64,000 bases of DNA from Sphingobium fuliginis (GCF_004152845.1 NZ_SEON01000006.1:286848-350847); one strand, 5' to 3'; shown: positions 16,201-25,165, counted from the stretch's first letter. Notes: a model not told the origin generated them from the sequence alone. Numbers and translations: made by a program.

Positions 16201-17556
16201 TTGAAGCAGGCGGCCGCGGCGCTCGCCATCGGACGGGGCATGCTGGGCGGGGCGAGCGCGTCGCTGGACGGCGTGCGCCTGCCCTCCTTCCCCCGCTATT
16301 CCGCGCCGCGCTGGCTGCGCACCGACCGGCCGGTGCGCCTGGGCGAGATCGTGCCGCGCTATGCCCTGCAGGGCATCGGCCTGCCGCCCGGCCCGCTCAG
16401 CGCCGGTTTCCATGTCGCGCCCGACCTGTTCTTCTGGCCGCGCCAGGGGGCCAAGCTCGACCTGCGCTACCGCTATCCGTCCGCCCCCTGGCTGGACAAG
16501 TCCCGCTCGCGCCTCGACCTGTCGATGAACGGCCAATATCTGACCACCCTGCCGCTGACCGGCGAACATTGGTGGGACAAATGGTTCGGCGGCGGACGGC
16601 CCACGGCCTATACGTCGCGCGCCGACGTCGTGCTGCCGCGCTACGACCTGTTCGGCCAGAACTCGCTGGTGTTCGACTATAATCTGCTGGTCCAGTCCAA
16701 GCAGCGCTGCGAGGGGATGCTGCCCGACAATGTGCGCGTCAGCATCTTGCCGGAAAGCTCGATCGACCTCAGCCACGCCTATCATGCGCTGCACATGCCC
16801 AATCTGGCGAGCTTCGCGGGCGGGGGCTATCCCTTCACCGTGCGGCCCGACATGGCGGAGACGGTCGTCCTGCTGCCCGGCGATCCGACGGCCGCCGTGG
16901 TCGAGGCCTTCCTGAACGTCATGGGCCGTTTCGGGGACGCGACCGGCGCACCCGCGATCCGGGCCAGCGTCACCCGGTCGGTCGATGCCGCGCGCATGGC
17001 GGGCAAGGACATATTGGTCATCGGCCCGGTCCAGATCGCCCAGTCGGAATCGCTCTTTTCCGGCGCGCCCGTCTTCTACCAGGACGGCCGGCTGCGCGTC
17101 ACCGAACGCACGCCGGTGGAGCGGGCCTTCGACCTCTTCTCCCCCTATGAGCGCAGCGACAGCGGCACGGTCGACGGCTTCTTCTCCGGGTCCGACAGCT
17201 TCAGCGGCATCGTCGGCTTCCAGTCGCCCTTCGACACCGGCCGCAGCGTCGTCGCGCTGCTGGCCAGCGATCCCGAAGCGCTGCCGGCGCTGGTCAACGG
17301 CCTCAACGACACCAGGATCAACGCGCAGGTGCAGGGCGATCTTTCGGTGGTGGACGGCGAAGGCATGGCGAGCTTTGCGGTGGGCGACGGCTATTGGGTC
17401 GGATCGCTGCCGGTCTGGATGAAGATCGCCTATTGGATGAGCCAGCGGCCGTTCCTGATCGCCCTGGGTGGCCTGCTGGTCGCCTTCCTCATCTCCGCAC
17501 CGGTCTATCTGCTGTTCAAGCGGCAGGAAACCAAGCGCCTCGAAGCGGTGAAATGA
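13231..17556 (+). CDS. bcsAB: Cellulose synthase, catalytic BcsA and periplasmic BcsB subunits fused in one polypeptide
   Basis: A 1441-residue protein. Residues 1 to about 690 are BcsA: transmembrane helices, a GT2 domain with DDG (174-176), DCD (222-224), TED (317-319) and QRIRW (355-359), FFCGS before TED, then a PilZ domain with R560-x3-R564 and D587-x-S-x2-G592, the c-di-GMP-binding motifs. Residues about 694-719 (RRRKKAMRAMAAAAAAGALA followed by TTSANA) look exactly like a Sec signal peptide, and the rest to the end is BcsB (carbohydrate-binding and flavodoxin-like domains) with a final membrane anchor near 1415-1430. The enzyme polymerises UDP-glucose to cellulose and threads it through the inner membrane. 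Fusion is known from Komagataeibacter AcsAB; most species have two genes. Confidence 0.95.
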   Translation: MSLPSQFAPQALLRLAAGLFVAAVVIVVVTVPLDLESQWIFALTTMAGVILFNRSPGKRSTIAIGILSLLVSTRYLFWRTTHTLDFDSLPAALLGTGLYLAELYAWVILVLGLLQTSWPLDRPVVEIEGEPDQWPVIDVYIPTYNESLAIVQNTVFAAMDMDYPRDRFHVYILDDGRRPEFRAFARQAGCGYLTRADNLHAKAGNLNAAMKKTDGELIAIFDCDHVPTRAFLQMTVGWFQKDARLALMQTPHHFYSPDPVQRNLGNVKELPGEGDLFYGAVQKGNDLWNATFFCGSCAVIRRSALEQTNGFAGETVTEDAHTALKLQRMGWNTAYIGIRLSAGLATERLVLHVGQRIRWARGMTQIMRIDNPLFGPGLNWHQRLCYLNAMLHFQFPLPRIVFLTSPLAYLIGGQNIIHASAALIFAYALPHLFISTMSSERIQGGDRRPFWGEIYETLLAFHLVKPTLFTLLNPRKGKFNVTDKGGLLDQTYFDGTTVRPHVITALLLVFGVIFGFVKLNFPLLFDAQWDTVLLNTAWASFSLLILIAAISVAREQRQVRENIRITAQMPVTLYFDDGYVVDGTTVDISLGGLAAELPDGFALQGRKVTDISLPMGDETLTIPVDTVRLDNGRAKLRFQPLDMVHARHLVRAVMGRADAWQSDKPLAPVAGLKSIRDIFSVGIDTIIDIWRLPRRRKKAMRAMAAAAAAGALATTSANAVPAVPASTPAAATPVPAAGGKPQRLLLKDLQVKNPIRLAGTRGEYGIPFGLRSNQVVTGASLTLAFNFSPSLLGDLSQIVVLLNGEVVNALPLRPSDGTTQTVTVPINPALFLPGDNSLNLRFIGHYTRDCEDPFHSSLWANVSNTRSVLNITTQSLPLKPDLARLPAPFFDRNDNVALKLPFVFAGKPTNGELEAAASTASWFGGMASYRGYSFKPSFGQIPAGNAVLFVTPGRRIPGINLPGGPAATIITNPVDSEGQLLVVSGSDEKQLKQAAAALAIGRGMLGGASASLDGVRLPSFPRYSAPRWLRTDRPVRLGEIVPRYALQGIGLPPGPLSAGFHVAPDLFFWPRQGAKLDLRYRYPSAPWLDKSRSRLDLSMNGQYLTTLPLTGEHWWDKWFGGGRPTAYTSRADVVLPRYDLFGQNSLVFDYNLLVQSKQRCEGMLPDNVRVSILPESSIDLSHAYHALHMPNLASFAGGGYPFTVRPDMAETVVLLPGDPTAAVVEAFLNVMGRFGDATGAPAIRASVTRSVDAARMAGKDILVIGPVQIAQSESLFSGAPVFYQDGRLRVTERTPVERAFDLFSPYERSDSGTVDGFFSGSDSFSGIVGFQSPFDTGRSVVALLASDPEALPALVNGLNDTRINAQVQGDLSVVDGEGMASFAVGDGYWVGSLPVWMKIAYWMSQRPFLIALGGLLVAFLISAPVYLLFKRQETKRLEAVK

Positions 17557-20500
17557 TCATGAAGAAGACGATCTCCATCCTCGGCCTGCCGCTGCTGGCC
17601 ATCGCGACGATGCCCCTGGCGCAGGCGGAGGTGCAGGGTGTCGCCCCGCTGCTCAAGCAGGCGCGCTACTGGCAGTCCAAGGGACGCGGCGACCTGGCGC
17701 GACAGGCCTATAACCGGGTGCTGGCCATCGATCCCGCCAATGCCGAAGCGCGGCGCGGCCTTGCCGGCAATGCGCCCCAGCCCAAGGCCGCGGCCAGGCC
17801 GCAGCCTGCGCAAGCCGCCCGCCCTGCCCCTCCCGCCCAGGCGGCGGCGCAGGCCCCGGCGCGCACCGCGACCGCGCCCGCGCGCCCCACCCGTACGGAC
17901 CGGGGCGGCGACGCCCGTGCCGCCGGCTTCCGCGCGCTGGAGGCCGGACAGCTCGACGCCGCGGCCGCCCGCTTCCGCACGGCGCTATCCGCCAATCCCA
18001 ACGACGCCGACGCGCTGGGCGGCATGGGGATCGTGCGGCTGCGCAAGTCCGAATTCGCGCAGGCCCGCGACCTGCTGACCCGCGCCTCGCGCATGGGGGG
18101 CGCGGGCAAATGGGCCGAGGCATTGCAGTCGGCGCGCTTCTATGCCGATTTGGACTCCGCCCGGACTGCGCTCGACAAGGGCGACCTCGCGCAGGCGGAG
18201 CGGCTCGCCGCTGCGCTCAGCCAGTCGGACTTTCGCGACAAGGGGCCTGCGGTATCGGTGCTGGCCAGCGTCTATGAACGACAGGGCCGCTATAATGAGG
18301 CGGCCGAACTCTACCGCCAGTTGGGCAAGGCCGGCGCTGGAGCCGCGACGGCCCAGGCCAGCGCCACCCGCAACGAGGCGCGCGCCGCCCTCGACGCAGG
18401 GGACAGCGCCCGCGCCGAACAGTTGCTGCGCGCCGCCATGGGCAATGCGCCTGACGATCCCTGGGTCGCCTACGACCTTGCCGGGCTGCTTCAGCAGCAG
18501 GGCCGCGTGGCGGAGCAGGACGCGCTGGTCCGCCAGCTTTCCTATTCCGACAAGCCCGAACCGCTTTACGCCGCCGCGCTGATCCTGGACCGCGCGGGAC
18601 GCACCGGCGATGCGCAGGCCGTCGCCGCGCGCATCCCGGAAGGGCAGCGCACGGCGGAGATGCGCAATTTCATCGCCGGCCTCGGCATATCCGCCACCAT
18701 CGCTCAGGCTAAGGCCGCTGGGGCGCGGGGCGCGCAGGGCCAGGGGCTCGCCATGTTGCGCCAGGCGTCGGAGATGCGCGGCCTGTCCGCCGACCGCATG
18801 GGCGCGCTGGCGCAGGGCATGCTGGAACTGGGCGATGCGCGCGGCGCGGGCCAGCTGGCGGCGCAGGCGCTGGACGCCCCCGCCAATGACGCCGGCGCCT
18901 ATGACGCGGCGGTGCGGGTGCTGGCTCAAACCGGACAGGACGGCATCGCCATGAGCGCCGTGCAGAAGGCGTCGGCGCTGGCCGGCCCCTCGCTTCAGGG
19001 CCAACGCAGCCTTGGCAATCTGAAGGCGACGCTGGCGGCCGCGCAGGCGGACCGGATGCGGCAGGCGGGGCAGTTCGCCCCGGCCTTCGACATGTTGCAG
19101 GCGGCATGGAACGATGCGCCGGGCAATGAGGAAATCCTTTCGGCCCTGGCGCGGCTGTACCAATCGGGCGGCCTCAACGCGCAGGCGGCGCAGACCTTCC
19201 GCATGCTGCTGGCGCAGAAGCCGGCGGATCGCGACGCGATGGTGGGCCTGATCGACACGGCCAGCGCATCGGGCGACATGGAAACGGCGCGCGCCGTCAC
19301 CCAGCAGGCGATCCAGATGCATCCGGCCGATTACCGGGTCTATATGGCGGCCGCCCGCATGGCCCGCACGCGCGGCAATGACGGGGACGCGGCGCGTTAC
19401 CTCAAGACCGCCCGTGCGCTCTACATGCGCGAAACCGGCATGGCGCCCGGCGCCGTCATGGCGAACGGCAATCCCTTCGCGGCGGCGCCCCAATCGGCCA
19501 ACCCCTTCCGCGCCATGGCCGCGCCGCAGCCGGTCAATCCGTTCGCGCTCGGCAGCAATCCCACGGCCCTGTCGGCGCCCTATGCGCCGCCCATGGGCTT
19601 TGCCCCTCAGCCGCCCGTGGGGTCAGGCTTTGGCGCGCCCGTCCCGGCTGCCATGCCCGCCTACCCGCCCGCGCCGGGCTATGCCGCCCCCGCCGGGTTT
19701 CCCGGAATGACGGCCCCGGCGCCTTCCTACGGCAACTTGGTCTATGCCGATCAGGCCTATGCCGATCGGAACAGCGGCGTAACGAACGTCCCCGCAGATC
19801 CGGTGCTGGCGGAGATCGACCAGCAATTGCAGCAATCGGCCGACGAAAGCGGCCCGCGCGTCGACGTCGACACAGGCTATCGGTCGCGCTCGGGTGAAAC
19901 GGGCCTCAGCAAATTGCGCGAAATGACTGGCAGCGCTTCCCTCTCCGCCCCCGTCGCGGGGGGCCGGGTCGGCGTCAAGGCGACGGCGGTCGTGCTGGAT
20001 TCGGGCCGCCCGACCGGGTCGGGCCTCGCCCGCTTCGGCACCAACGCCACGCCCGAGGCGCAGGGGATCGTGGACGAGCAGCCGTCCCAGCTCACCAGCG
20101 CCGAAACGCAGCATCAGTCAGGCGTCGCCGTCACCGCCAGCTATGTCAGCAAGCTGCTGAAGCTGGAAGCGGGCGTCACGCCGCTGGGTTTCCCCAAGGA
20201 GCATGTCACCGGCAGGATCGAGGTGACGCCCCGCCTGTCGACCAATGCCACCGCCCGCATCTGGGCCGACCGCAAGCCCGTGACCGACAGCATCATCGCC
20301 TATGCGGGCACGGACGACCCACGCACCGGCGCCTTCTGGGGCGCTGTGATGAAGAGCGGCGGCGGCCTGTCCCTGTCCTATGACCGCAACGGCAATGGCG
20401 TCTATGCCGACGGCTCCTTCTATCATTATGACGGCACGGCGGTGCGCGACAATGACAGCGTGGAGATCAATGCCGGCGGCTATTTGCGGGCGTGGCAGAA

Positions 20501-20957
20501 TGCGCGCTCGGGCGTTTCCGTGGGCTTCAACGTCAATTACCAGAATTACGACAACAACCAGAATTACTTCACCTACGGCCATGGCGGCTATTTCAGCCCG
20601 CAGAGCTTCCTCAGCGTCAATTTCCCGATCCGTTACTGGACGAATGACGGCCCGATGAGCATCCAGGCCAGCGTCGCGCCCGGCTATCAGAGCTACGATC
20701 AGCAGGGTGAGCCCGTCTATCCGACGGAGCCGGGCGCGCAGGGCGTGCTGGATTTCCTCAAGAGCCAGAACAGCGACGTCCGTTCCCGTTATGACAGCAT
20801 CAGCAAGACCGGCTTCGGCCTGTCGGCGGCGGGCGCGATTTCCTATCGGGTCAGCCCGAACACGCGGCTGGGCGGGGAACTGAATATCAACACTTTCGGT
20901 GAATATAAGGAGTTCAAGACACTGATCGGGCTCAAGCAGAATATCGGAGGCAATTGA
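17553..20957 (+). CDS. bcsC: Cellulose synthase outer-membrane channel BcsC (TPR plus beta-barrel)
   Basis: A 1134-residue exported protein. A signal peptide (MIMKKTISILGLPLLAIATM then PLAQA) is followed by an alpha-helical TPR solenoid from about residue 25 to 640 interrupted by an Ala/Pro-rich segment near 75-120. A Pro-rich linker (PFAAAPQSANPF..., about 645-730) leads to the C-terminal 16-stranded barrel beginning VDVDTGYRSRSGETGLSKL (about 770). The barrel lets the glucan cross the outer membrane and the TPRs span the periplasm. The ATG at 17553 overlaps the bcsAB stop (ATGA); ATG 17559 is an equally possible start. Confidence 0.92.
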   Translation: MIMKKTISILGLPLLAIATMPLAQAEVQGVAPLLKQARYWQSKGRGDLARQAYNRVLAIDPANAEARRGLAGNAPQPKAAARPQPAQAARPAPPAQAAAQAPARTATAPARPTRTDRGGDARAAGFRALEAGQLDAAAARFRTALSANPNDADALGGMGIVRLRKSEFAQARDLLTRASRMGGAGKWAEALQSARFYADLDSARTALDKGDLAQAERLAAALSQSDFRDKGPAVSVLASVYERQGRYNEAAELYRQLGKAGAGAATAQASATRNEARAALDAGDSARAEQLLRAAMGNAPDDPWVAYDLAGLLQQQGRVAEQDALVRQLSYSDKPEPLYAAALILDRAGRTGDAQAVAARIPEGQRTAEMRNFIAGLGISATIAQAKAAGARGAQGQGLAMLRQASEMRGLSADRMGALAQGMLELGDARGAGQLAAQALDAPANDAGAYDAAVRVLAQTGQDGIAMSAVQKASALAGPSLQGQRSLGNLKATLAAAQADRMRQAGQFAPAFDMLQAAWNDAPGNEEILSALARLYQSGGLNAQAAQTFRMLLAQKPADRDAMVGLIDTASASGDMETARAVTQQAIQMHPADYRVYMAAARMARTRGNDGDAARYLKTARALYMRETGMAPGAVMANGNPFAAAPQSANPFRAMAAPQPVNPFALGSNPTALSAPYAPPMGFAPQPPVGSGFGAPVPAAMPAYPPAPGYAAPAGFPGMTAPAPSYGNLVYADQAYADRNSGVTNVPADPVLAEIDQQLQQSADESGPRVDVDTGYRSRSGETGLSKLREMTGSASLSAPVAGGRVGVKATAVVLDSGRPTGSGLARFGTNATPEAQGIVDEQPSQLTSAETQHQSGVAVTASYVSKLLKLEAGVTPLGFPKEHVTGRIEVTPRLSTNATARIWADRKPVTDSIIAYAGTDDPRTGAFWGAVMKSGGGLSLSYDRNGNGVYADGSFYHYDGTAVRDNDSVEINAGGYLRAWQNARSGVSVGFNVNYQNYDNNQNYFTYGHGGYFSPQSFLSVNFPIRYWTNDGPMSIQASVAPGYQSYDQQGEPVYPTEPGAQGVLDFLKSQNSDVRSRYDSISKTGFGLSAAGAISYRVSPNTRLGGELNINTFGEYKEFKTLIGLKQNIGGN

Positions 20958-21433
20958 TGTTGTTCGTGAAGGATTTCCCGGTGGCGGGCAATCAGGACAT
21001 CGCCATGCTCGCATCCGGCGGGGAGGCCGCCCAGCGCTTCGTCAGCCTGATCCTCGGCGAAATCGCCTCCGCCGCCACGGCGGAACAGATGCAGGGCTTT
21101 TTCCGCGCGGTCGGCGCGCGGCTTGCCAAAAGCCATCCGATCGTCAATGCCAAGGATATGGACAGGCTGACCCAGCACGGCAACATGGTCTGGGACAGGC
21201 TGCATTGGGGCAGCGTCCGATTCGAACTGGACGATGAAGGAATCGACATCTTCCATGACGGCCTGCCCGAAAGGCTGGAGGGCGATGCCGACGGCATATG
21301 GGCCGGAGTCGCCCCCTTCATCCTGGAGGGAGCCTATGACGCATGGTTCCGGCAGATGGGCAGCGGGGAACGGCTCAGCACCCGGATTTCACGCAGCCAG
21401 GGCGGGCATATCGAACTGCGTCATGGGATTTGA
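20957..21433 (+). CDS. bcsD: Cellulose synthase subunit BcsD
   Basis: A 158-residue protein, the same length as Komagataeibacter BcsD (156), which forms periplasmic octamers that help order glucan chains into ribbons. Recognisable parts are the helical core EQMQGFFRAVGARLAKSHPI, the WDRLHWGSVRFELDDEGIDI strand pair and the C-terminal EGAYDAWFRQMGSGERLSTR. There is no signal peptide, as in the family. GGAGG precedes the ATG, which overlaps the bcsC stop (TGATG). Presence of bcsD together with bcsQ places this operon in the type I arrangement. Confidence 0.88.
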   Translation: MLFVKDFPVAGNQDIAMLASGGEAAQRFVSLILGEIASAATAEQMQGFFRAVGARLAKSHPIVNAKDMDRLTQHGNMVWDRLHWGSVRFELDDEGIDIFHDGLPERLEGDADGIWAGVAPFILEGAYDAWFRQMGSGERLSTRISRSQGGHIELRHGI

Positions 21434-22445
21434 ACGGCGGACGGTCCTGACCGCCCTCGCCTTTGCCCTGACGACCGGCTGCGCCCGCGCCAAGTCCTCC
21501 GCCAAATCCATGGATGGCCTGATGCTCGATCCCGCGCTCTGGCAGGGCTACAAGGCCCGCTTCCTGGCGCCAGAAGGCCGGATCGTCGACAATGGCAATG
21601 GCGGCGTCGGCCATAGCGAGGGTCAGGGCTACGGCATGGCGCTGGCGCAGGCGGCGGGCGACAGCGCGGCCTTCGACGTCATGGCGCGCTGGACCGCCCA
21701 GACGCTGTTGCGCAAGGACATGGCGCTGCATAGCTGGCGCTACACGCCCGGCCGCGCCGATCCGGTGGCCGATCCCAACAATGCGACCGACGGCGACCTG
21801 CTGATCGCCTGGGCGCTGCTGATGGCGGGTCGCCGCTGGGGCAAGGCGGATTATCTGCAGCAGTCGGCAGCGGTCCGGGGCGCGGTCGCGCAGAAGCTGA
21901 TCGTGCAGCGCCACGGCTTCACCCTGCTGCTGCCCGGCCTTGTCGGCTTCGCCAAGGCGGATCGAGTGATCGTCAACCCCTCTTATTATGTCTGGCCGGC
22001 GATCGACGCCTTCGCCCGGCTGGAACCGCGCGTCTGGGGTCCGTTGGCCGCCGATGGGCTGAAGATCCTGAAGGCCGCGCGCTTCGGCCCCTCCGGCCTT
22101 CCCGCCGACTGGCTCGACATCAAGGGCAAGGGCGTGGTCGAACCGGCGGAGGGACGCGATCCGGTCTTCGGCTTCGAAGGCATCCGCGTGCCGCTCTACT
22201 GCCTGATGAGCGGGCGGCGGAGCGCTTGCGACTCGATCGCGCGCTATTGGCTCGCCCTCGTGCGCGCGGGCAGGCCGCTGCCCGCCTGGGTGAATGTGGT
22301 CACGGGCGAAACCGCGCCCTATGCGCTCTCCGCCGGCGCCACCGCCATCGCCGGACGCCTGCTGAACCGCAACCTGCCGGCCGCCGCCGCCGATCAGGAC
22401 TATTATGCCGCGACGCTGGGACTGATGAACCAGATGCGGATTTGA
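21423..22445 (+). CDS. bcsZ: Periplasmic endo-1,4-beta-glucanase BcsZ (GH8)
   Basis: A 340-residue GH8 enzyme that trims or edits nascent cellulose. The proton-donor glutamate sits in VGHSEGQGYGMALA (about residue 63) and the conserved aspartate in NNATDGDLLIAWAL (about 122); RVIVNPSYYVWPAIDAFARL and the final TGETAPYALSAGA are further family motifs. The N-terminus MGFERRTVLTALAFALTTGC carries a twin-arginine pair before a short hydrophobic stretch, suggesting Tat export, with a poor lipobox. The start overlaps the end of bcsD by 11 bases. Last gene of the operon. Confidence 0.92.
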   Translation: MGFERRTVLTALAFALTTGCARAKSSAKSMDGLMLDPALWQGYKARFLAPEGRIVDNGNGGVGHSEGQGYGMALAQAAGDSAAFDVMARWTAQTLLRKDMALHSWRYTPGRADPVADPNNATDGDLLIAWALLMAGRRWGKADYLQQSAAVRGAVAQKLIVQRHGFTLLLPGLVGFAKADRVIVNPSYYVWPAIDAFARLEPRVWGPLAADGLKILKAARFGPSGLPADWLDIKGKGVVEPAEGRDPVFGFEGIRVPLYCLMSGRRSACDSIARYWLALVRAGRPLPAWVNVVTGETAPYALSAGATAIAGRLLNRNLPAAAADQDYYAATLGLMNQMRI

Positions 22446-22470
22446 GCGGTTTTCCGGGGTGGATTGCGGA

Positions 22471-22604
22471 CATTCCCCCTCCCGCAGGCGGGAGGGGGCT
22501 AGGGGGTGGGCTGGCGCGGCATCAGCGTGAGTTTTCAACGGCTAAGCTGGAAGCTCGCTGCGCTCGCACCCACCCCTAACCCCTCCCGCCTGCGGGAGGG
22601 GAAT
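22471..22604. repeat. REP-like doublet, two palindromic units in inverted orientation
   Basis: The left unit (22471-22511: CATTCCCCCTCCCGCAGGCG, then GGAGGGGGCTAGGGGGTGGG) returns as its reverse complement at about 22566-22604 with only one- to two-base changes. Each unit is itself a palindrome (CCCTCCCGCAGGCGGGAGGG). They enclose about 55 bp. This BIME-like structure ends the bcs transcript and belongs to a class widespread in sphingomonad genomes. Confidence 0.75.
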
Positions 22605-22648
22605 GTCTTAAACTGGCCATTTCCGGTCAAGAATCCTAAAGCCACCCG

Positions 22649-23038
22649 ATGACGACATCCCCCAACCTTGCCATCCGCATGCGCCGCGCCGATTTCAACC
22701 GCGCCCTGGCGGAGGCGGACCTGAACGCCATCGGTCCCCTGCTCGCGCCCCAGGCCATGCTCGTCACCGGATCGGACAGCGCGGTGATCTCCGGCCGCAA
22801 GGCGCAGCTTCAGGCGTGGAAGCGGGAATTCGCCGCAGCGGAGCGCACCATCTACACCCGCACGCCGGAGCATATCGTCGCCTCGCCGGTCGAACCCGTC
22901 GCGATGGAGCATGGCCGATGGCAGGGCGTGACCGCCGGTTCAGACCGTCCCCTCGCATCCGGCACCTACAGCGCCAAATGGCGGCAGGTCGGCGCGGACT
23001 GGGTCATCGAAGCGGAAATCTATCTGACGCTCGCCTGA
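22649..23038 (+). CDS. DUF4440/SnoaL-like (NTF2-fold) protein
   Basis: A 129-residue cone-shaped NTF2-fold protein. The opening helix RRADFNRALAEADLNAIGPL followed by LAPQAMLVTGSDSAVISGR and the final GTYSAKWRQVGADWVIEAEI are the standard DUF4440 pattern (helix, strand with D/S-rich turn, K-x-G-x-W-x-I strand). Members serve as small enzymes or binding proteins; the role here is unknown. It follows the REP-like repeat, so it is unlikely to belong to the bcs operon. No clear ribosome site precedes the ATG. Confidence 0.7.
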   Translation: MTTSPNLAIRMRRADFNRALAEADLNAIGPLLAPQAMLVTGSDSAVISGRKAQLQAWKREFAAAERTIYTRTPEHIVASPVEPVAMEHGRWQGVTAGSDRPLASGTYSAKWRQVGADWVIEAEIYLTLA

Positions 23039-23122
23039 CCGGAAACGCTTGAACAGCCGCTCACCCACGCCCAATTAGAGGCTGTTCCTCCTGCCACGGA
23101 GGCCCGCAAGCCACGAGTAGCC

Positions 23123-25159
23123 ATGACCACCGCCAATCCCCTCCTTGCCGACAGCGACCTGCCCGATTTCGCCGCCATCCGGCCTGCCCATGTCGTCCCC
23201 GCCATGGAGGAAGCGATCGCGGCCCACCGCGCGGCCATCGAAGGGATCACCGCCAGCGGGAAGGATGATTTCGGCGCGGTCATCCTGACCGCCGAGCGCG
23301 CCGATTTCCTGCTGTCGCGGGTCTGGTCGCCGGTGGGGCATCTCGCCTCCGTCGCCGACACGCCCGAATTGCGGGAAGCGCATGCCGCAGCGCAGGCGCT
23401 GATGACAGCCTATCTGATGGAGGCGGGCCAGAACCGCGCCCATCACGATGCCGTCGCCCGGCTCGCCGCCCGGTCGGATTTCGCCAGCCTGCCGCCTGCC
23501 GCCCGGCGCGCGGTCGATCTTGCCCTGCGCGGCTTCCGCCTGGCGGGCGTCGCGCTGGAGGGGGAGGCGCGGCAGCGTTTCCTGGACATCGGCGTGGAGT
23601 TGAGCGACCTCAGCACCAAATTCGGCAACGCGGTGCTCGACGCCACCGAAGCCTGGAGCGAGCATGTCACCGACGAGGCGGCGCTGGCGGGCGTTCCGGA
23701 CAGCGACAGGGCGATACTGGCCGCCTATGCGCAGGAAAAGGGGCTGACCGGCTGGCTGATCACGCTGCGCCAGCCGAGCGTGCTGGCGATCCTCTATCAT
23801 GCGCAGGACCGGACGCTGCGGGAGCGGGTCTATCGCGCCTACAACAGCCGCGCCTCCGATCAGGCGGAGGACAGGAGCCACGACAATAGCGAACGGATCG
23901 ACGCGATCATGGCGCTGCGTCATGAAGCCGCGCAGATATTGGGCTTTGCCGATTCCGCCGCCCATTCGCTGGAGACCAAGATGGCGGCCGACGCGGACGA
24001 AGCGCTGGCGTTCCTGGCCGACCTCGCCCGGCGGGCGCGGCCGGTCGGGGAACGCGAACTGGCGGAGGCGCGCGCCTTCGCGGCCGAGCATCTGGAGCTG
24101 GACGATGTGCAGCCATGGGACCTTTCCTATGTGGCCGAAGCAATGCGCCGCACGCTGCATGGCGTGGATCAGGAGGCGCTGAAGGCCTATTTTCCCCTGC
24201 CCCGCGTGCTTGCGGGAACGCAGGCGCTGATCGAGCGGCTGTTCGGCGTCCGCCTCGTCGCCCGGCAGGGCGTGCCGACCTGGCATCCGGACGTGCTGTT
24301 CTACGACGTGCTGGACGCGGACGACAGCGTGGTGGCGGGCGTCTATCTCGACCTGTTCGCGCGGGCGGGCAAAAGGGGCGGGGCGTGGATGGACGTGTGC
24401 CGTTCGCGCTTCCGCGATGCCGACCGGCTGCATCTGCCCATCGCCTACCTCACCACCAATTTCGCGCCGCCCGCGGGCGACCGGCCTTCGCTGGCGACGC
24501 ATAATGACGTGGTGACGCTGTTCCACGAATTCGGCCATGTGCTGCATCATCTGCTGACCGAGGTGGACCTGCCGTCGATCGGCGGCATCAGCGGCGTGGA
24601 ATGGGACGCGGTGGAACTGCCCAGCCAGTTCATGGAGAATTTCGCCTGGGACGGGGACACGCTGATCGGCCTGTCCGGCCATGTCGACAGCGGCGAGCCG
24701 CTGCCGCAGGCGATGTTCGACCGGCTGCTGGCGGCGCGCCAGTTCCAGGCGGGCCTTGCCATATTGCGGCAGATCGAATTCGCGACCTTCGACCTGCTGC
24801 TCCACCGCGACTATGACCCGGCCAAGGGCGCGCGAGTCAACGCCGTGCTGGATCAGGTGCGCAAGGCGGTCGCCGTGGTGCATCCGCCGGAATGGAACCG
24901 CTTTGCCCATGCGTTCAGCCATATCTTCGCGGGCGGCTATGCGGCGGGCTATTATTCCTATCTCTGGGCGGAACTGCTGTCGGCGGACGCGTTCGAGATT
25001 TTCGCCCATGCCGATATTCCGGGCGGCGGGGCGACCGCTTTCCGGCGCGAAATCCTGGCCGCCGGGGCGAGCCGCCCCGCCGCCGAGAATTTCCGGGCCT
25101 TTGCCGGGCGCGCGCCGGAGGTCGACGCGCTGCTGCGGATGCGGGGGTTGGCTGCCTGA
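23123..25159 (+). CDS. prlC: Oligopeptidase A (M3 metallopeptidase)
   Basis: A 678-residue cytoplasmic zinc oligopeptidase closely resembling E. coli PrlC/OpdA along its length. The zinc motif HEFGHVLHHLL (about residues 467-477) carries HExxH, and ISGVEWDAVELPSQFMENFA supplies the third ligand glutamate. The substrate-loop segment FAHAFSHIFAGGYAAGYYSY-LWAE is diagnostic of this subfamily. It degrades short peptides, including signal-peptide remnants in E. coli. Length is normal and no key residue is missing. Convergent with the SDR gene, six bases apart. Confidence 0.95.
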   Translation: MTTANPLLADSDLPDFAAIRPAHVVPAMEEAIAAHRAAIEGITASGKDDFGAVILTAERADFLLSRVWSPVGHLASVADTPELREAHAAAQALMTAYLMEAGQNRAHHDAVARLAARSDFASLPPAARRAVDLALRGFRLAGVALEGEARQRFLDIGVELSDLSTKFGNAVLDATEAWSEHVTDEAALAGVPDSDRAILAAYAQEKGLTGWLITLRQPSVLAILYHAQDRTLRERVYRAYNSRASDQAEDRSHDNSERIDAIMALRHEAAQILGFADSAAHSLETKMAADADEALAFLADLARRARPVGERELAEARAFAAEHLELDDVQPWDLSYVAEAMRRTLHGVDQEALKAYFPLPRVLAGTQALIERLFGVRLVARQGVPTWHPDVLFYDVLDADDSVVAGVYLDLFARAGKRGGAWMDVCRSRFRDADRLHLPIAYLTTNFAPPAGDRPSLATHNDVVTLFHEFGHVLHHLLTEVDLPSIGGISGVEWDAVELPSQFMENFAWDGDTLIGLSGHVDSGEPLPQAMFDRLLAARQFQAGLAILRQIEFATFDLLLHRDYDPAKGARVNAVLDQVRKAVAVVHPPEWNRFAHAFSHIFAGGYAAGYYSYLWAELLSADAFEIFAHADIPGGGATAFRREILAAGASRPAAENFRAFAGRAPEVDALLRMRGLAA

Positions 25160-25165
25160 ATCGCT

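Noticed and set aside
13231..17556. A missed stop/start between bcsA and bcsB
   Set aside because: The frame is continuous through the joint with no stop codon and no internal ribosome site, and a fused arrangement is known in acetic acid bacteria.
23075..25009. 644-codon open frame antisense to oligopeptidase A
   Set aside because: Antisense shadow; the plus strand carries a full-length PrlC with all metal ligands.
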